Shown here one piece after another: positions 48,331-59,050 of a DNA stretch of 64,000 bases. A program made the position numbers and the translations under genes. The DNA comes from Lachnospiraceae bacterium (GTDB taxonomy: Bacteria > Bacillota > Clostridia > Lachnospirales > Lachnospiraceae). Where the stretch lies: NCBI GenBank assembly GCA_029008875.1, contig JAQXJP010000025.1, positions 1-64,000 of the forward strand. Direction: 5' to 3'. A model generated the notes under the pieces. That model had not been told where the DNA came from and did not search any database. It saw nothing but the letters and a program-made list of their open reading frames with translations. Each line of letters opens with the position of its first letter. Position 1 is the stretch's first letter.

Positions 48331-48804
48331 GTGATTATCATGGCACAATTTTTATCTGCATTAAATCCGGCTATTATGCTTTGGCTGGTATTTACCATTA
48401 TTTTTGTGGCGATTGAGTTGGCGACCGTGGGGCTTACCTCCATCTGGTTTGCCGCAGGGGCGCTTGTGGCGCTGATTGCCGCGATGCTGGGGGCGAATGT
48501 CATCGTGCAGTTTTTGCTGTTTCTGGTGGTGTCCATCGCATTGCTTTTTGCCACGAAACCACTTGTCCGGACGCACATTAACGCAAGGGCGGAGAAGACC
48601 AATGCCGACAGTGCAATCGGCGATGAGATTCGCATTGTGGAGCGCGTCAGCAACATCGATCAGACCGGTACGGCCATTGTCCGGGGACAGGAATGGACCG
48701 TGCGTACCGAGGATGATAAAGAAACTATCGAGGCGGGAGAGATGGCCAAGGTAGTCCGCATCAGCGGGGTAAAATTAATCGTTAGAAAAATGAAGGAGGA
48801 GTAA
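48331..48804 (+). CDS. NfeD family protein
   Basis: TM segments + OB-fold (GTAIVRGQEWTVR); precedes an SPFH gene. Confidence 0.9.
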   Translation: MIIMAQFLSALNPAIMLWLVFTIIFVAIELATVGLTSIWFAAGALVALIAAMLGANVIVQFLLFLVVSIALLFATKPLVRTHINARAEKTNADSAIGDEIRIVERVSNIDQTGTAIVRGQEWTVRTEDDKETIEAGEMAKVVRISGVKLIVRKMKEE

Positions 48805-48808
48805 CAAA

Positions 48809-49735
48809 ATGGGACCGATTATCGCTTTATTTATTGTGATGCTTATCGCAGTGCTGATTCTGGTAAACTGCATTAAGATTGTTCCGCAGGCACACGCTGT
48901 CGTTGTTGAGAGATTGGGGGCTTACCTGACCACATGGGAGGTTGGTGTGCGCTTCAAGGTTCCCTTCGTGGACCGTGTTGCCAAGAAAGTATCCTTGAAG
49001 GAGCAGGTGGCAGATTTCCCACCACAGCCGGTTATCACCAAGGATAACGTAACCATGCAGATCGATACGGTGGTATACTTCCAGATTACAGATCCTAAGT
49101 TGTACGCCTACGGCGTGGAGAATCCGATTATGGCTATCGAGAATCTGGCAGCAACCACGCTCCGTAACGTGATCGGTGATTTGGAGTTGGATGAGACCCT
49201 CACATCCCGTGAGACCATCAACGCAAAGATGCGCTCCACACTGGATGTTGCCACAGACCCTTGGGGCATCAAAGTGAACCGAGTGGAGCTCAAGAACATT
49301 ATGCCGCCCAAGGCAATTCAGGATGCCATGGAGAAGCAGATGAAGGCAGAGCGTGAGCGCCGTGAGGCGATTCTCCGCGCGGAAGGCGAGAAGAAATCAA
49401 CCATCCTTGTGGCAGAGGGTAACAAGGAGTCTGCAATTTTGGATGCAGAGGCGGAGAAGCAGGCTGCAATCCTTCGCGCAGAAGCGAAAAAGGAAGCTAC
49501 CGTCAAGGAGGCGGAAGGTCAGGCGGAAGCCATCCTGAAGATTCAGAAGGCAAATGCCGATGGACTTCGTATGCTCAAGGAATCTGCACCGGATGAGGCG
49601 GTCCTCACCCTGAAGAGTCTGGAAGCGTTTGCCAAGGCCGCAGACGGAAAGGCCACCAAGATTATCATTCCGTCCGAGATTCAGGGAATCGCGGGACTCA
49701 CAAAATCTGTCGTGGAAGTTGCCAAGGAGCAGTAA
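48809..49735 (+). CDS. SPFH/stomatin-like protein
   Basis: VPQAHAVVVERLGAYLTTWEVGVRFKVPFVDRV; MKAERERREAILRAEGEKKS. Confidence 0.95.
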   Translation: MGPIIALFIVMLIAVLILVNCIKIVPQAHAVVVERLGAYLTTWEVGVRFKVPFVDRVAKKVSLKEQVADFPPQPVITKDNVTMQIDTVVYFQITDPKLYAYGVENPIMAIENLAATTLRNVIGDLELDETLTSRETINAKMRSTLDVATDPWGIKVNRVELKNIMPPKAIQDAMEKQMKAERERREAILRAEGEKKSTILVAEGNKESAILDAEAEKQAAILRAEAKKEATVKEAEGQAEAILKIQKANADGLRMLKESAPDEAVLTLKSLEAFAKAADGKATKIIIPSEIQGIAGLTKSVVEVAKEQ

Positions 49736-49756
49736 TAGATATTGTGTGATTTTTGA

Positions 49757-49792
49757 GAGACCACCCCAAGTGTTGTGGGTGGTCTTTTTTTT
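49757..49792 (+). terminator. Rho-independent terminator
   Basis: GACCACCCC...GTGGGTGGTC + T8. Confidence 0.88.
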
Positions 49793-49851
49793 GCGAAAAT
49801 GGTATACTTTATTAGATATTCTATGGTTTGGCATAGGAGAAGGAGCAGGGA

Positions 49852-51906
49852 ATGAAGAAGACGAATAAAATACGCTTTAAAGGTAGGCTGAGAAGCTATT
49901 TGTGCTGGCCGCTTTACTTGACGGTGGTATTGGCGCTCTTAAATATACCGGTATACCTATACGATACAAAATGCGGATATATCATCAGCGGTTTTACGGT
50001 GATTTATTTTGTGGTGGAGCTGGTTCTGTACACGAACAACCGCCCCTATCTGGCCACGGAGATTGTGAATTTTGCAACGCAGTATGCCACGGTTCAGAGA
50101 AAGCTTCTGAACGAGTTCGAGATTCCGTATGCACTTTTGGACAACACCGGAAAGGTGCTGTGGTGTAATGAGCAGTTTACAGAGCTGACCGGAGCGGACA
50201 AGAAATACCACAAGTCCATCACTGCGCTGTTTCCCGCACTCACCCGTGAGCTGTTGGAGAAAAACGAACTGCAGGATCTGCATGTGGAGCGGGATGAGCG
50301 CCTGTTCCATGTGTCCTTGAACCGCATCTATTTCGATTCCATCACCTCGGTGGGCGAGTTGATTGAAACCGAGGGCTCCGAGGAATTTTTGACGGCTCTG
50401 TACCTGTTCGACGAGACGGAACTGAATCGTTACATTGTGGAGAACCGGGAACAGAAGCTGGTTTCCGCACTGGTCTACATTGACAACTATGAGGAGGCGT
50501 TGAACAGTATCGAGGATGTAAAGCGCTCCCTGCTGGTGGCACTGATTGACCGGCGCGTACATCAGTATTTTTCTCAATACGATGCGCTGGTTCGGAAATT
50601 GGAAAAGGACAAGTACTCCATCGTCTTCAAGTACAAATACCTCAAGGATATGCAGGAGGACAAGTTCAAGGTGCTGGAGGATGTGCGTTCAGTCAAGGTC
50701 GGCAATGAGATGGCGGTCACCTTGAGTATGGGTGTCGGATTCTACGGGGACAGCTATATCCAGAGCTCCGAGCATGCCCGGGCCGCCATCGACATTGCCC
50801 TCGGACGAGGCGGAGACCAGGTGGTCATCAAGGACGGCGAGGAGGTTCTGTACTTCGGTGGTAAGGCGAAGCAGGTGGAGCGCAATACCCGCGTGAAGGC
50901 CAGAGTAAAGGCCCAGGCGCTCCGGGAGATTATGGAGAACCGGGAGAATATTCTCATCATGGGACATATGCTCACGGATGTGGATTCCCTGGGAGCGGGA
51001 GTGGGTATCTATTGTGCCGCCAGAACCCTCGGGAAAAAAGCACAGATTGTGGTGAACAACCCCACCTCCGCAATTCGGCCGTTCATCGACAGTTTTTCCC
51101 AGGAAAAGGGATACCCGGAGGATATGTTCATAGACAGCGAGCAAGCCATTGAAATGATGGGGCGCAACACGGCGGTGATTGTGGTGGATACCAACCGGCC
51201 AAGCTCCACAGAGTGTCCGGAACTCCTGCGGAGAACCGACTGTATCGTGGTGTTTGACCACCACAGGCAGGGAAGCGAAGTGATTGAAAATCCGCTGCTG
51301 TCCTACATTGAACCCTATGCATCCAGCGCCTGTGAAATGGTTGCGGAGGTGCTCCAATACTTTGCGGAGGACTTCAAGCTGGAGGCGCGTGAGGCGGACA
51401 GCATCTACGCCGGAATTTTGATTGATACCAGCAACTTTATGACCAAGACCGGGGTGCGCACCTTTGAGGCGGCAGCCTATCTGAAGAGGAGCGGCGCGGA
51501 GGTCACCAGGGTGCGCAAGATGCTCCGCAATGACATGGATGCGTACAAGGCGCGGGCGGAAGCGGTCCGTCATGCGGAGGTATACCGCAACGCATTTGCC
51601 ATTTCGGTATGCCCGAACGAAAATATTGAGAGCCCCACCATCGTGGGAGCACAGGCGGCAAACGAGCTGCTCAACATTGTGGGAATTAAGGCATCCTTTG
51701 TGCTTACCGAGTACAAGGGTAAGATCTACGTAAGTTCCAGATCCATCGACGAGATTAACGTCCAGTTGATCATGGAGCGATTGGGCGGTGGCGGACACTT
51801 TAATGTGGCGGCCACACAGTTGAAGGATTGCACCATTGTGCAGGCAAAGCAGATGATTCAGGACACACTGGATGAGATGCTGAAGGAAGGAGATATTGAG
51901 GCATGA
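49852..51906 (+). CDS. gdpP: DHH family c-di-AMP phosphodiesterase
   Basis: 2 TM, PAS, degenerate GGDEF, DHH ([28 protein letters not shown]), DHHA1 ([12 protein letters not shown]). Confidence 0.95.
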   Translation: MKKTNKIRFKGRLRSYLCWPLYLTVVLALLNIPVYLYDTKCGYIISGFTVIYFVVELVLYTNNRPYLATEIVNFATQYATVQRKLLNEFEIPYALLDNTGKVLWCNEQFTELTGADKKYHKSITALFPALTRELLEKNELQDLHVERDERLFHVSLNRIYFDSITSVGELIETEGSEEFLTALYLFDETELNRYIVENREQKLVSALVYIDNYEEALNSIEDVKRSLLVALIDRRVHQYFSQYDALVRKLEKDKYSIVFKYKYLKDMQEDKFKVLEDVRSVKVGNEMAVTLSMGVGFYGDSYIQSSEHARAAIDIALGRGGDQVVIKDGEEVLYFGGKAKQVERNTRVKARVKAQALREIMENRENILIMGHMLTDVDSLGAGVGIYCAARTLGKKAQIVVNNPTSAIRPFIDSFSQEKGYPEDMFIDSEQAIEMMGRNTAVIVVDTNRPSSTECPELLRRTDCIVVFDHHRQGSEVIENPLLSYIEPYASSACEMVAEVLQYFAEDFKLEAREADSIYAGILIDTSNFMTKTGVRTFEAAAYLKRSGAEVTRVRKMLRNDMDAYKARAEAVRHAEVYRNAFAISVCPNENIESPTIVGAQAANELLNIVGIKASFVLTEYKGKIYVSSRSIDEINVQLIMERLGGGGHFNVAATQLKDCTIVQAKQMIQDTLDEMLKEGDIEA

Positions 51907-52349
51907 AAGTAATATTATTGGAAGATGTGAAGGCACTGGGCAAGAAGGGGGACGTTGTCAACGTGAGCGACGGATATGCGCGCAACGCCATTCTACCCAA
52001 AAAGCTGGGGGTGGAGGCAACCCCCAAGAATTTGAACGATTTAAAGCTTCAAAATCAGCATGCAGACAAGGTCGCTGCGGAAAATTTGGAGCACGCCAGG
52101 GAATTGGCCAAGGAAATCGAACAGAAAAAAGTGGTTGTCAAGATGAGAACCGGAGAGGGAGGGAAGTCATTCGGCGCCATCTCCACCAAGGAAATCGCCC
52201 AGGCCACCAAGGAACAGACCGGTCTTGATCTGGACAAGAAAAAAATGCACCTTGCGGAGAGCATCAAAGCTCTTGGAACCTATGAAGTCCCGGTAAAACT
52301 TCACCCACAGGTTACCGCAAAGCTTACCGTTCAAGTTGTAGGAGAATAA
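51903..52349 (+). CDS. rplI: 50S ribosomal protein L9
   Basis: [33 protein letters not shown]. Confidence 0.97.
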   Translation: MKVILLEDVKALGKKGDVVNVSDGYARNAILPKKLGVEATPKNLNDLKLQNQHADKVAAENLEHARELAKEIEQKKVVVKMRTGEGGKSFGAISTKEIAQATKEQTGLDLDKKKMHLAESIKALGTYEVPVKLHPQVTAKLTVQVVGE

Positions 52350-52361
52350 GGAGGAATCCTC

Positions 52362-53699
52362 TTGGATGACACATTAATAAAGAGGGGGATGCCCAACAGC
52401 CCGGAAGCGGAGCAGTCGGTGATCGGTTCCATGATTATGGACCGGGAAGCGATTATGACCGCCTCAGAAATCCTGATCAAGGAAGATTTTTATCAGCAGC
52501 AGTACGGGATATTGTTTGAGACCATGGTGGAATTGAACAATGAGGGCCAGCCGGTGGATTTGATCACCCTTCAGGCAAAACTAAAAGAAAAAGATGTACC
52601 GAAGGAGGTGTCCAGCCTAAGCTATGTGCGTGATCTGCTGGCATCCGTTCCCACATCCGCAAACATCAAATATTACGCAAACATCGTAAAGGAGCTGTCC
52701 ACCAAGCGCAGTCTCATCCGCCTCATGGAGGGGATTGAGAACGATTGCTACGCCGGCAAGGAATCGCTGAACAACATTATGGACCGCACGGAGCATGATG
52801 TCTTCAAGCTGCTGAACGCAGGGAGAACATCCGGGGATTATGTCCCGATTCAGACGGTGGTAATGAACGCCTTGGAAAATATCGAAAAAGCTTCCAAGCA
52901 GAAGGGAAGTGTAACCGGTATCCCCACGGGCTTTATCGATTTGGATTACCGTACCGCGGGGCTTCACCCTTCGGATCTTGTCCTGATTGCGGCCCGCCCC
53001 GCCATGGGCAAGACTGCATTCGTATTAAACCTGGCACAGCACGTGGCTTTCCGGGAGAAACAGTGCACGGCCATTTTCTCGTTGGAAATGTCAAAGGAAC
53101 AGCTTGTGAACCGACTGTTTGCGCTGGAGTCCAATGTGGACGCACAGGCGCTTCGAACCGGCAATCTGACGGAAACGGATTGGGAGAAGCTGGTGGAGGG
53201 AGCTGGGATTATCGGCCATTCCGAGCTGATTATCGACGATACACCCGGTATTACCATCTCCGAACTGCGGAGCAAATGCCGCAAGTATAAATTGGAGCAC
53301 GACTTGAAGCTGATTATCATTGATTATCTGCAGTTGATGAGCGGAAGCGGCGGAAGATCCAATGAATCCCGACAGCAGGAGATCTCGGAGATTTCCCGAT
53401 CTCTGAAGGCGCTGGCGAGAGAGTTGGATGTTCCGGTTATCGCCCTGTCCCAGCTCTCTCGTGCCGTGGAGCAGAGACCGGATCACCGCCCGATGCTCTC
53501 CGATTTGCGTGAATCCGGAGCCATCGAGCAGGATGCCGACATGGTAATGTTTATCTACCGCGACGATTACTACAACCAGGATTCGCCGGAAAAAGGCATC
53601 TCGGAGATTATTATTGCCAAGCAGAGAAGCGGCCCCATCGGCACCGTGAAGCTGGCGTGGTTGCCGCAATTCACAAAATTTGCCAATTTGGAACATTGA
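52362..53699 (+). CDS. dnaB: Replicative DNA helicase
   Basis: PNSPEAEQSVIGSMI, ARPAMGKTAFVLNLA, IIDYLQLMSG, LSQLSRAVEQR; TTG start. Confidence 0.97.
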   Translation: MDDTLIKRGMPNSPEAEQSVIGSMIMDREAIMTASEILIKEDFYQQQYGILFETMVELNNEGQPVDLITLQAKLKEKDVPKEVSSLSYVRDLLASVPTSANIKYYANIVKELSTKRSLIRLMEGIENDCYAGKESLNNIMDRTEHDVFKLLNAGRTSGDYVPIQTVVMNALENIEKASKQKGSVTGIPTGFIDLDYRTAGLHPSDLVLIAARPAMGKTAFVLNLAQHVAFREKQCTAIFSLEMSKEQLVNRLFALESNVDAQALRTGNLTETDWEKLVEGAGIIGHSELIIDDTPGITISELRSKCRKYKLEHDLKLIIIDYLQLMSGSGGRSNESRQQEISEISRSLKALARELDVPVIALSQLSRAVEQRPDHRPMLSDLRESGAIEQDADMVMFIYRDDYYNQDSPEKGISEIIIAKQRSGPIGTVKLAWLPQFTKFANLEH

Positions 53700-53704
53700 T
53701 TCCG

Positions 53705-53736
53705 CAAATATCCCCCGACAACGCGGGGGATATTTT
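53705..53736 (+). terminator. Rho-independent terminator
   Basis: AATATCCCCCG-ACAA-CGCGGGGGATATT. Confidence 0.8.
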
Positions 53737-53830
53737 ATTTGCTGAAAAGGTCGAAAAAATACGACCGAAATTGTTTGAAACAGCGCATGGGGACTCTTAT
53801 AATGGAAGAAAAAAGAGGAGGGACAACCTG

Positions 53831-54427
53831 TTGGAAAAGGTGCGTTACATGATATCGGATGCCGCAACCCTCACCGGTGTGGAATCACATGTGTTACGTT
53901 ACTGGGAAGATGAACTGGAGCTGGACATTCCGCGGAATGAACTGGGGCACAGATACTATACAGGAGAAAATATTGCGCAATTTCAAAAAATTAAGGAATT
54001 GAAAGAGCAGGGCTACCAACTGAAGGCAATCAAGTTGATGTTACATAATGCGGATACGATGCCGGAGCAGATTGTGGCAGCACCCAAGGGCTTTTTCCAC
54101 CGATCCGGGCAGACTTGCCTGGGACCGGAGGACAAGATGCAGCAGTTCCGGGAGCTGATGAACGATATCGTGGGACATGCGATTGCCCGCAATAATGAGG
54201 AATTGAGTCAAATTATCGGAACGGAAGTGCAGGAGCGTGTGCTGAAGGAGATGGATTATCTCATGCGGGAGCAGGAGGTGGCCTCGGAGGAACGATTCCG
54301 CAAATTGGATGCGGCGATACGCGGGGAGCAAAAAAGACGCCATCTGCTGTTTGCCAAGAGCAAGCTGGGGGATGTGACGCGAAAGGAAAAGAAGGCTATG
54401 AAGCCGTTGGAACAGGGAAGTTTATAA
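53831..54427 (+). CDS. MerR-family regulator
   Basis: MISDAATLTGVESHVLRYWEDELELDIPRNELGHRYYT; AGGAGGG SD before TTG 53831. Confidence 0.85.
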   Translation: MEKVRYMISDAATLTGVESHVLRYWEDELELDIPRNELGHRYYTGENIAQFQKIKELKEQGYQLKAIKLMLHNADTMPEQIVAAPKGFFHRSGQTCLGPEDKMQQFRELMNDIVGHAIARNNEELSQIIGTEVQERVLKEMDYLMREQEVASEERFRKLDAAIRGEQKRRHLLFAKSKLGDVTRKEKKAMKPLEQGSL

Positions 54428-54430
54428 AAA

Positions 54431-54458
54431 AAAGAGGCTGTGAGAACAGCCTCTTTTT
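54431..54458. terminator. Terminator between convergent genes
   Basis: AAAGAGGCTGT-GAGA-ACAGCCTCTTTTT. Confidence 0.88.
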
Positions 54459-54472
54459 AGGTTGCTTGCGAA

Positions 54473-54640
54473 TTATTCGCTGATTGCTCCTGTCGGGCAA
54501 ACACCAGCGCAGGTTCCGCAGCTAATGCATGTATCTGCGTCGATTACGTACTGAGAATCACCAGCAGAGATAGCACCAACCGGGCACTCACCGGCACAGG
54601 TACCACAGCTAACGCATGAATCAGAAATAACGTATGCCAT
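54473..54640 (-). CDS. 2[4Fe-4S] ferredoxin
   Basis: CVSCGTCAGECP and CISCGTCAGVCP; start at MAYVISDSCVSC with GGAGG SD. Confidence 0.95.
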   Translation of the reverse strand: MAYVISDSCVSCGTCAGECPVGAISAGDSQYVIDADTCISCGTCAGVCPTGAISE

Positions 54641-54661
54641 AATAGAATTCCTCCTTACTAA

Positions 54662-54677
54662 AATAATGATCATTATT
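54662..54677. promoter_or_regulatory. Fur-like palindrome AATAATGATCATTATT upstream of ferredoxin
   Basis: Perfect 16-bp palindrome ~22-37 bp upstream of the ferredoxin ATG. Confidence 0.4.
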
Positions 54678-54791
54678 AGTCTTACGACTTGAGAGCATTT
54701 TAGTACAAATAGTACACAAATTCAAGAGGGAATGCATTTGTTTTTAATTTGGCACAATTCAAAAAAGGAAAGAAAATGAAGCGCCGTGAAG

Positions 54792-54819
54792 TTGCGATAT
54801 TTATGGAATATGTTATAAT
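54792..54819 (+). promoter_or_regulatory. Extended -10 promoter for the sua5-like gene
   Basis: TTGCGA - 16 bp - TATAAT with TGTTATAAT extended -10, 7 bp before ATG 54827. Confidence 0.65.
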
Positions 54820-54826
54820 AAAACAC

Positions 54827-55879
54827 ATGAAAACGGAAATCGTTACGGTAGATATCAACAATATAGATGAGAAGCTGATGGAACGGGCCGGAGTGTTGAT
54901 TGCGTCCGGGCAGCTTGTGGCATTCCCCACGGAGACGGTGTACGGTTTGGGAGGGGATGCTCTGGATCCGGAGGCTTCCGCCCGTATCTATTCCGCCAAG
55001 GGCCGCCCGTCGGACAATCCGCTCATTGTTCATATCGCGGATTTTTCGGATTTGGAGAGAATTGCACAGGAGGTTCCGATTCAGGCGAGGAAGCTTGCGG
55101 AAGCTTTTTGGCCGGGGCCCCTCACCATGATTGTGCGCAAGAATGACCGGGTGCCCTATGCAACCACCGGTGGAATGGACACGGTTGCAATCCGCATGCC
55201 CAACCATCCCGTTGCTCTGGAGCTGATCCGAAAAAGCGGATGTATGATTGCGGCGCCAAGTGCCAATACTTCAGGAAGACCCAGCCCTACCCGGGCGTCC
55301 CATGTGGCGGAGGATTTGGATGGGAAAATCCCCATGATTCTCGACGGGGGAGAGGTGGGAATCGGAATTGAATCCACCATCGTGGATCTGACGGAGGAGG
55401 TTCCCATGGTTCTTCGACCGGGATATATCACCATCGAGATGTTGTCGGAGGTGTTGGGGGAGGAAGTGAAGCTTGACCCGGGAATCATCGCGTCAGATGA
55501 CACGAAAAAGCCTAAGGCGCCGGGAATGAAATACAAGCATTACGCTCCGAAGGCAGATATGATTATCGTTGAGGGGGAAGAGGACGCGGTGGTGTCCTAT
55601 ATCAACGAGGCAGCGGAGAGAAAGCGGAGCGAAAAGGTGGCTGTCGCAGTGATTGCGGCGGAGGAGACCAGGGAAAGATATTGCGCGGACATTGTTCTCT
55701 CCATGGGGAGGCGCAGCAGGGAGGACGAGATTGCGCAGCATCTGTACGGAATCTTGCGCCAGTGTGACGAATTGAATGTCGGGGCGATTTTTTCAGAGAG
55801 TTTTTCCACACCGAGAATCGGAAATGCCATTATGAATCGGCTGCTGAAAGCCGCCGGGCATCAGGTGATTCAGGTGTAA
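54827..55879 (+). CDS. L-threonylcarbamoyladenylate synthase
   Basis: VAFPTETVYGLGGDAL, SAKGRPSDNPLIVHI, PSANTSGRPSPT; Sua5 C-domain PGMKYKHYAPKA. Confidence 0.95.
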   Translation: MKTEIVTVDINNIDEKLMERAGVLIASGQLVAFPTETVYGLGGDALDPEASARIYSAKGRPSDNPLIVHIADFSDLERIAQEVPIQARKLAEAFWPGPLTMIVRKNDRVPYATTGGMDTVAIRMPNHPVALELIRKSGCMIAAPSANTSGRPSPTRASHVAEDLDGKIPMILDGGEVGIGIESTIVDLTEEVPMVLRPGYITIEMLSEVLGEEVKLDPGIIASDDTKKPKAPGMKYKHYAPKADMIIVEGEEDAVVSYINEAAERKRSEKVAVAVIAAEETRERYCADIVLSMGRRSREDEIAQHLYGILRQCDELNVGAIFSESFSTPRIGNAIMNRLLKAAGHQVIQV

Positions 55880-55900
55880 AGTTTGGAGATGGTAGGTTTT

Positions 55901-56359
55901 ATGAGCAAGTATAACAGGATCGTGTTTGTGGGCCAGTCGGGGACTTCAAGGGAGCCCATGGCCAAGGGGATTTTGGAGGATTTTTCACTCAATCATCCGG
56001 TAGAAATATATGCGAGGGGGCTTGTGGTGCTGTTTTCCGAGCCGATGAACCAGAAGGCGGAAGCGGTGCTGATCAGCAATGGAATCAATCTGAACAATTT
56101 CTCCTCCCAGCAACTGACGGAGGAGGATTTGACGGAAGACACTCTTGTGTTGACCATGGAACAGGTTCAGATGGACAAGATTCTTGAGCAGTATGAGCAT
56201 GCAAATCCGGATAACGTTCATGTGCTCACCACCTATGTGGGGGATGAACTGGAGATACTGGACCCTTACGGAGGAGCGTTACCGTCTTATGGTTTGTGCT
56301 ATGAGACGCTTAGGAAATCTATTAAAAAATTAGTGACAAAGCTAAACGAAGGAGAATGA
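55901..56359 (+). CDS. Low-molecular-weight phosphatase fold protein with degenerate active site
   Basis: [19 protein letters not shown] in place of CxxGNxCRSPMA; DPYG general-acid region retained. Confidence 0.8.
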   Translation: MSKYNRIVFVGQSGTSREPMAKGILEDFSLNHPVEIYARGLVVLFSEPMNQKAEAVLISNGINLNNFSSQQLTEEDLTEDTLVLTMEQVQMDKILEQYEHANPDNVHVLTTYVGDELEILDPYGGALPSYGLCYETLRKSIKKLVTKLNEGE

Positions 56360-56361
56360 TT

Positions 56362-56991
56362 ATGGCAAAAGTAGTAGTTATGGATCATCCGCTGATTCAG
56401 CACAAGATTGGACTCATGAGAAGAATTGACACCGGCTCCAAGGAATTCAGAACCCTGGTCAGCGAGGTGGCAATGCTGGAGTGCTATGAGGCAACCAGGG
56501 ATTTGGAACTCACGGACGTGGAGATTGAGACTCCAATCTGCAAAACCATTGTCAAGGAGTTAAAGGGCAAGAAGCTTGCGGTTGTGCCGATTCTTCGCGC
56601 GGGACTTGGCATGGTGGACGGAATGCTTGAGATGATTCCGGCAGCCAAGGTGGGACACATCGGACTGTACCGTGACCCGGAGACTGCGGAGCCGGTGGAG
56701 TATTACTGTAAACTGCCGGCAGACTGCGCAAACCGCGAGGTGTTCGTGGTGGACCCCATGCTTGCTACCGGAGGATCCTCCGTGGCAGCAATTCAGATGC
56801 TCAAGGACAAGGGTGTCAAAAACATCCACTTTATGTGCATTATCGCAGCGCCGGAAGGGGTTAAGAGAATGACGGAAGCTCACCCGGATGTGGACCTCTA
56901 CATCGGAGCGCTGGATGACCACCTGAACGAGCACAAGTATATTGTTCCGGGACTTGGAGATGCGGGGGATCGTATCTTCGGGACCAAATAA
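56362..56991 (+). CDS. upp: Uracil phosphoribosyltransferase
   Basis: [53 protein letters not shown]. Confidence 0.97.
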   Translation: MAKVVVMDHPLIQHKIGLMRRIDTGSKEFRTLVSEVAMLECYEATRDLELTDVEIETPICKTIVKELKGKKLAVVPILRAGLGMVDGMLEMIPAAKVGHIGLYRDPETAEPVEYYCKLPADCANREVFVVDPMLATGGSSVAAIQMLKDKGVKNIHFMCIIAAPEGVKRMTEAHPDVDLYIGALDDHLNEHKYIVPGLGDAGDRIFGTK

Positions 56992-57027
56992 TCACCGGAA
57001 TCCACGCACCGTATAAGGGGGCCGAAG

Positions 57028-57510
57028 ATGGCATCATCAAAGAGAGAAGATTTTATCAGCTGGGACGAATATTTTATGGGGGTCGCAATGCTTTCCGCAA
57101 TGCGGTCCAAGGACCCGAATACACAGGTGGGAGCCTGCATCGTCAGCCCGGAGCACAAGATTTTGTCCATGGGATACAACGGTTTTCCCACCGGATGCTC
57201 CGATGATGAATTCACCTGGGAGCGAGAGGGGGAGGACAACAAGTACTTCTACTCCACCCACAGCGAGCTCAACGCAATCCTCAATTACCGGGGAGGAAGT
57301 CTGGAAGGGGCATCTATTTTTGTGACACTTTTTCCGTGCAACGAATGTGCGAAGGCAATCATTCAGTCCGGAATCAAGGAAGTGGTGTACGCGGATGACA
57401 AATACAGCATGACAGCCGGGGTCATTGCGTCCAAGAAGATGCTGAACGCCGCCGGGATCAAGATTCGCCGCTATGTACCCAAGGAACATCAGATTACTTT
57501 GACCCTGTAG
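57028..57510 (+). CDS. dCMP deaminase (ComEB-like)
   Basis: HSELNAIL and PCNECAKAI zinc motifs. Confidence 0.93.
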   Translation: MASSKREDFISWDEYFMGVAMLSAMRSKDPNTQVGACIVSPEHKILSMGYNGFPTGCSDDEFTWEREGEDNKYFYSTHSELNAILNYRGGSLEGASIFVTLFPCNECAKAIIQSGIKEVVYADDKYSMTAGVIASKKMLNAAGIKIRRYVPKEHQITLTL

Positions 57511-57533
57511 GGGCTTTGGGAACGGATACATAG

Positions 57534-57776
57534 ATGGAGGGGACGGATGTGGCAAAGAACAGGAAAAGCAACGATTCGAAAATGATTTGGGATGCGCTGA
57601 TTATGGTGCTGCAATTCGGAATCAGCATGATTGTTCCGATTCTTCTGTGCACGCTATTTGGAGTTTGGTTAGGGGAGAGAACCGGCATCAGCTGGCTGGC
57701 AATCCCACTGTTTTTTGTGGGAGCCATCGCGGGCGGACAGAATGTCTACCGGATGGCAAAGAAGTTTATGAAATGA
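57534..57776 (+). CDS. AtpZ/AtpI family protein
   Basis: Two-TM GVWLGERTGISWLAIPLFFVGAIAGGQNVYRM preceding the atp genes. Confidence 0.85.
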   Translation: MEGTDVAKNRKSNDSKMIWDALIMVLQFGISMIVPILLCTLFGVWLGERTGISWLAIPLFFVGAIAGGQNVYRMAKKFMK

Positions 57777-57824
57777 GAATGCTTGAATAAAATGGGGGAA
57801 TGATACTTCAATAAGGTTGGGATT

Positions 57825-58316
57825 ATGTTAAAAAGAATCAACGATGCATTGCCGGGACTGGTGCTGGGAATTCTACTGTATGGAGTGGTAATCCAGTTCA
57901 CCGGAATGTGGTTTGCAGAGGATAAATTGGGTTACACCATCGGCCTGTGGTATGGAATTATTATTGCCGTGGGCATGGCCATCAACCTGGCCACCGTAAT
58001 CCTTGACTCCGTCACCCTGGACGGAGGGAAGAACGCCAATCGCAGAATTATCGCCAAATCCATACTTCGCTATGTCGTAGTGGTAGTTCTGTTTTTTATA
58101 TTGGGATATTTTCGATTCGGTAATCTGATTGCCGCCCTGGTGGGAGTTTTGGGTCTCAAAATTTCCGCATACCTTCAGCCCTTGCTGGGGAAGGCGGCAA
58201 ACAGGCTTCGGGGCAGAGGTGATGCGTCCTGCCCTGGGGAAACGGAGACGGATTCGGCGGATGCCGATGAACTCAACGCCGATCGAGGAAAAATAAATAA
58301 GGAGGTGACAATGTGA
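57825..58316 (+). CDS. ATP synthase subunit I-like membrane protein
   Basis: Four TM segments; position upstream of atpB. Confidence 0.7.
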   Translation: MLKRINDALPGLVLGILLYGVVIQFTGMWFAEDKLGYTIGLWYGIIIAVGMAINLATVILDSVTLDGGKNANRRIIAKSILRYVVVVVLFFILGYFRFGNLIAALVGVLGLKISAYLQPLLGKAANRLRGRGDASCPGETETDSADADELNADRGKINKEVTM

Positions 58317-59050
58317 ATCAAGCGATTTTACTGTCAGATGGAGCGGATAATATCGACTTTATGATCCATGGGATTTTTTCTTTGAATTTCTTTGGACAAG
58401 AAGTCTGGATTACCACCTCCCATGCATGTATTTTGATTGTCATGCTGCTCATGATTATTTTTGCAATCGCCGCAAATCGCAAGCTGAAACACGCGACCGA
58501 TAAGCCGGATGGATTCCAGAATATCATCGAGTTGATTGTCGAAATGTTAGACGGCATGGTAGACAGCACCATGGGCAAATGGGCGCCGCGATTTGTGAAC
58601 TATATCAGTACTATTTTTATCTTTATTCTGATGAGTAACATATCCGGATTGTTCGGACTTCGTCCGCCCACAGCGGATTACGGAACAACCCTTGCGCTGG
58701 CACTCATTACATTCTGTATGATTCGATTCAACAAAGCAAAGCATCAAAAACCGGCAGATATCTGGAAGGGAATGTGTTCGCCCCTCCCGCCCTGGCTTCC
58801 GATTTGGGCGCCAATCAATATTATCAGTGAAATTGCGGTTCCCATTTCATTGTCATTGCGTTTGTTCGCAAATGTACTTTCCGGAACTGTAATCATGGCA
58901 TTGGTATATGGATTGCTGAGATGGATCGCGATGATTTGGCCGGCAGCACTGCATGTGTACTTTGATTTGTTCTCCGGAGCAATTCAGACCTATGTATTCT
59001 GTATGCTGACCATGACCTATGTAACACAGGCATGTGATACAGACGAATAA
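58313..59050 (+). CDS. atpB: F0F1 ATP synthase subunit a
   Basis: ISEIAVPISLSLRLFANVLSGTVIMAL. Confidence 0.95.
   Translation: MNQAILLSDGADNIDFMIHGIFSLNFFGQEVWITTSHACILIVMLLMIIFAIAANRKLKHATDKPDGFQNIIELIVEMLDGMVDSTMGKWAPRFVNYISTIFIFILMSNISGLFGLRPPTADYGTTLALALITFCMIRFNKAKHQKPADIWKGMCSPLPPWLPIWAPINIISEIAVPISLSLRLFANVLSGTVIMALVYGLLRWIAMIWPAALHVYFDLFSGAIQTYVFCMLTMTYVTQACDTDE

Noticed and set aside
49852-51906. GGDEF-like domain in GdpP as an unusual diguanylate cyclase
   Set aside because: A degenerate GGDEF is the normal feature of GdpP-type c-di-AMP phosphodiesterases.
50689-51936. 415-aa minus-strand ORF antisense to gdpP
   Set aside because: Mirror frame of a well-supported gene; no SD or motif.
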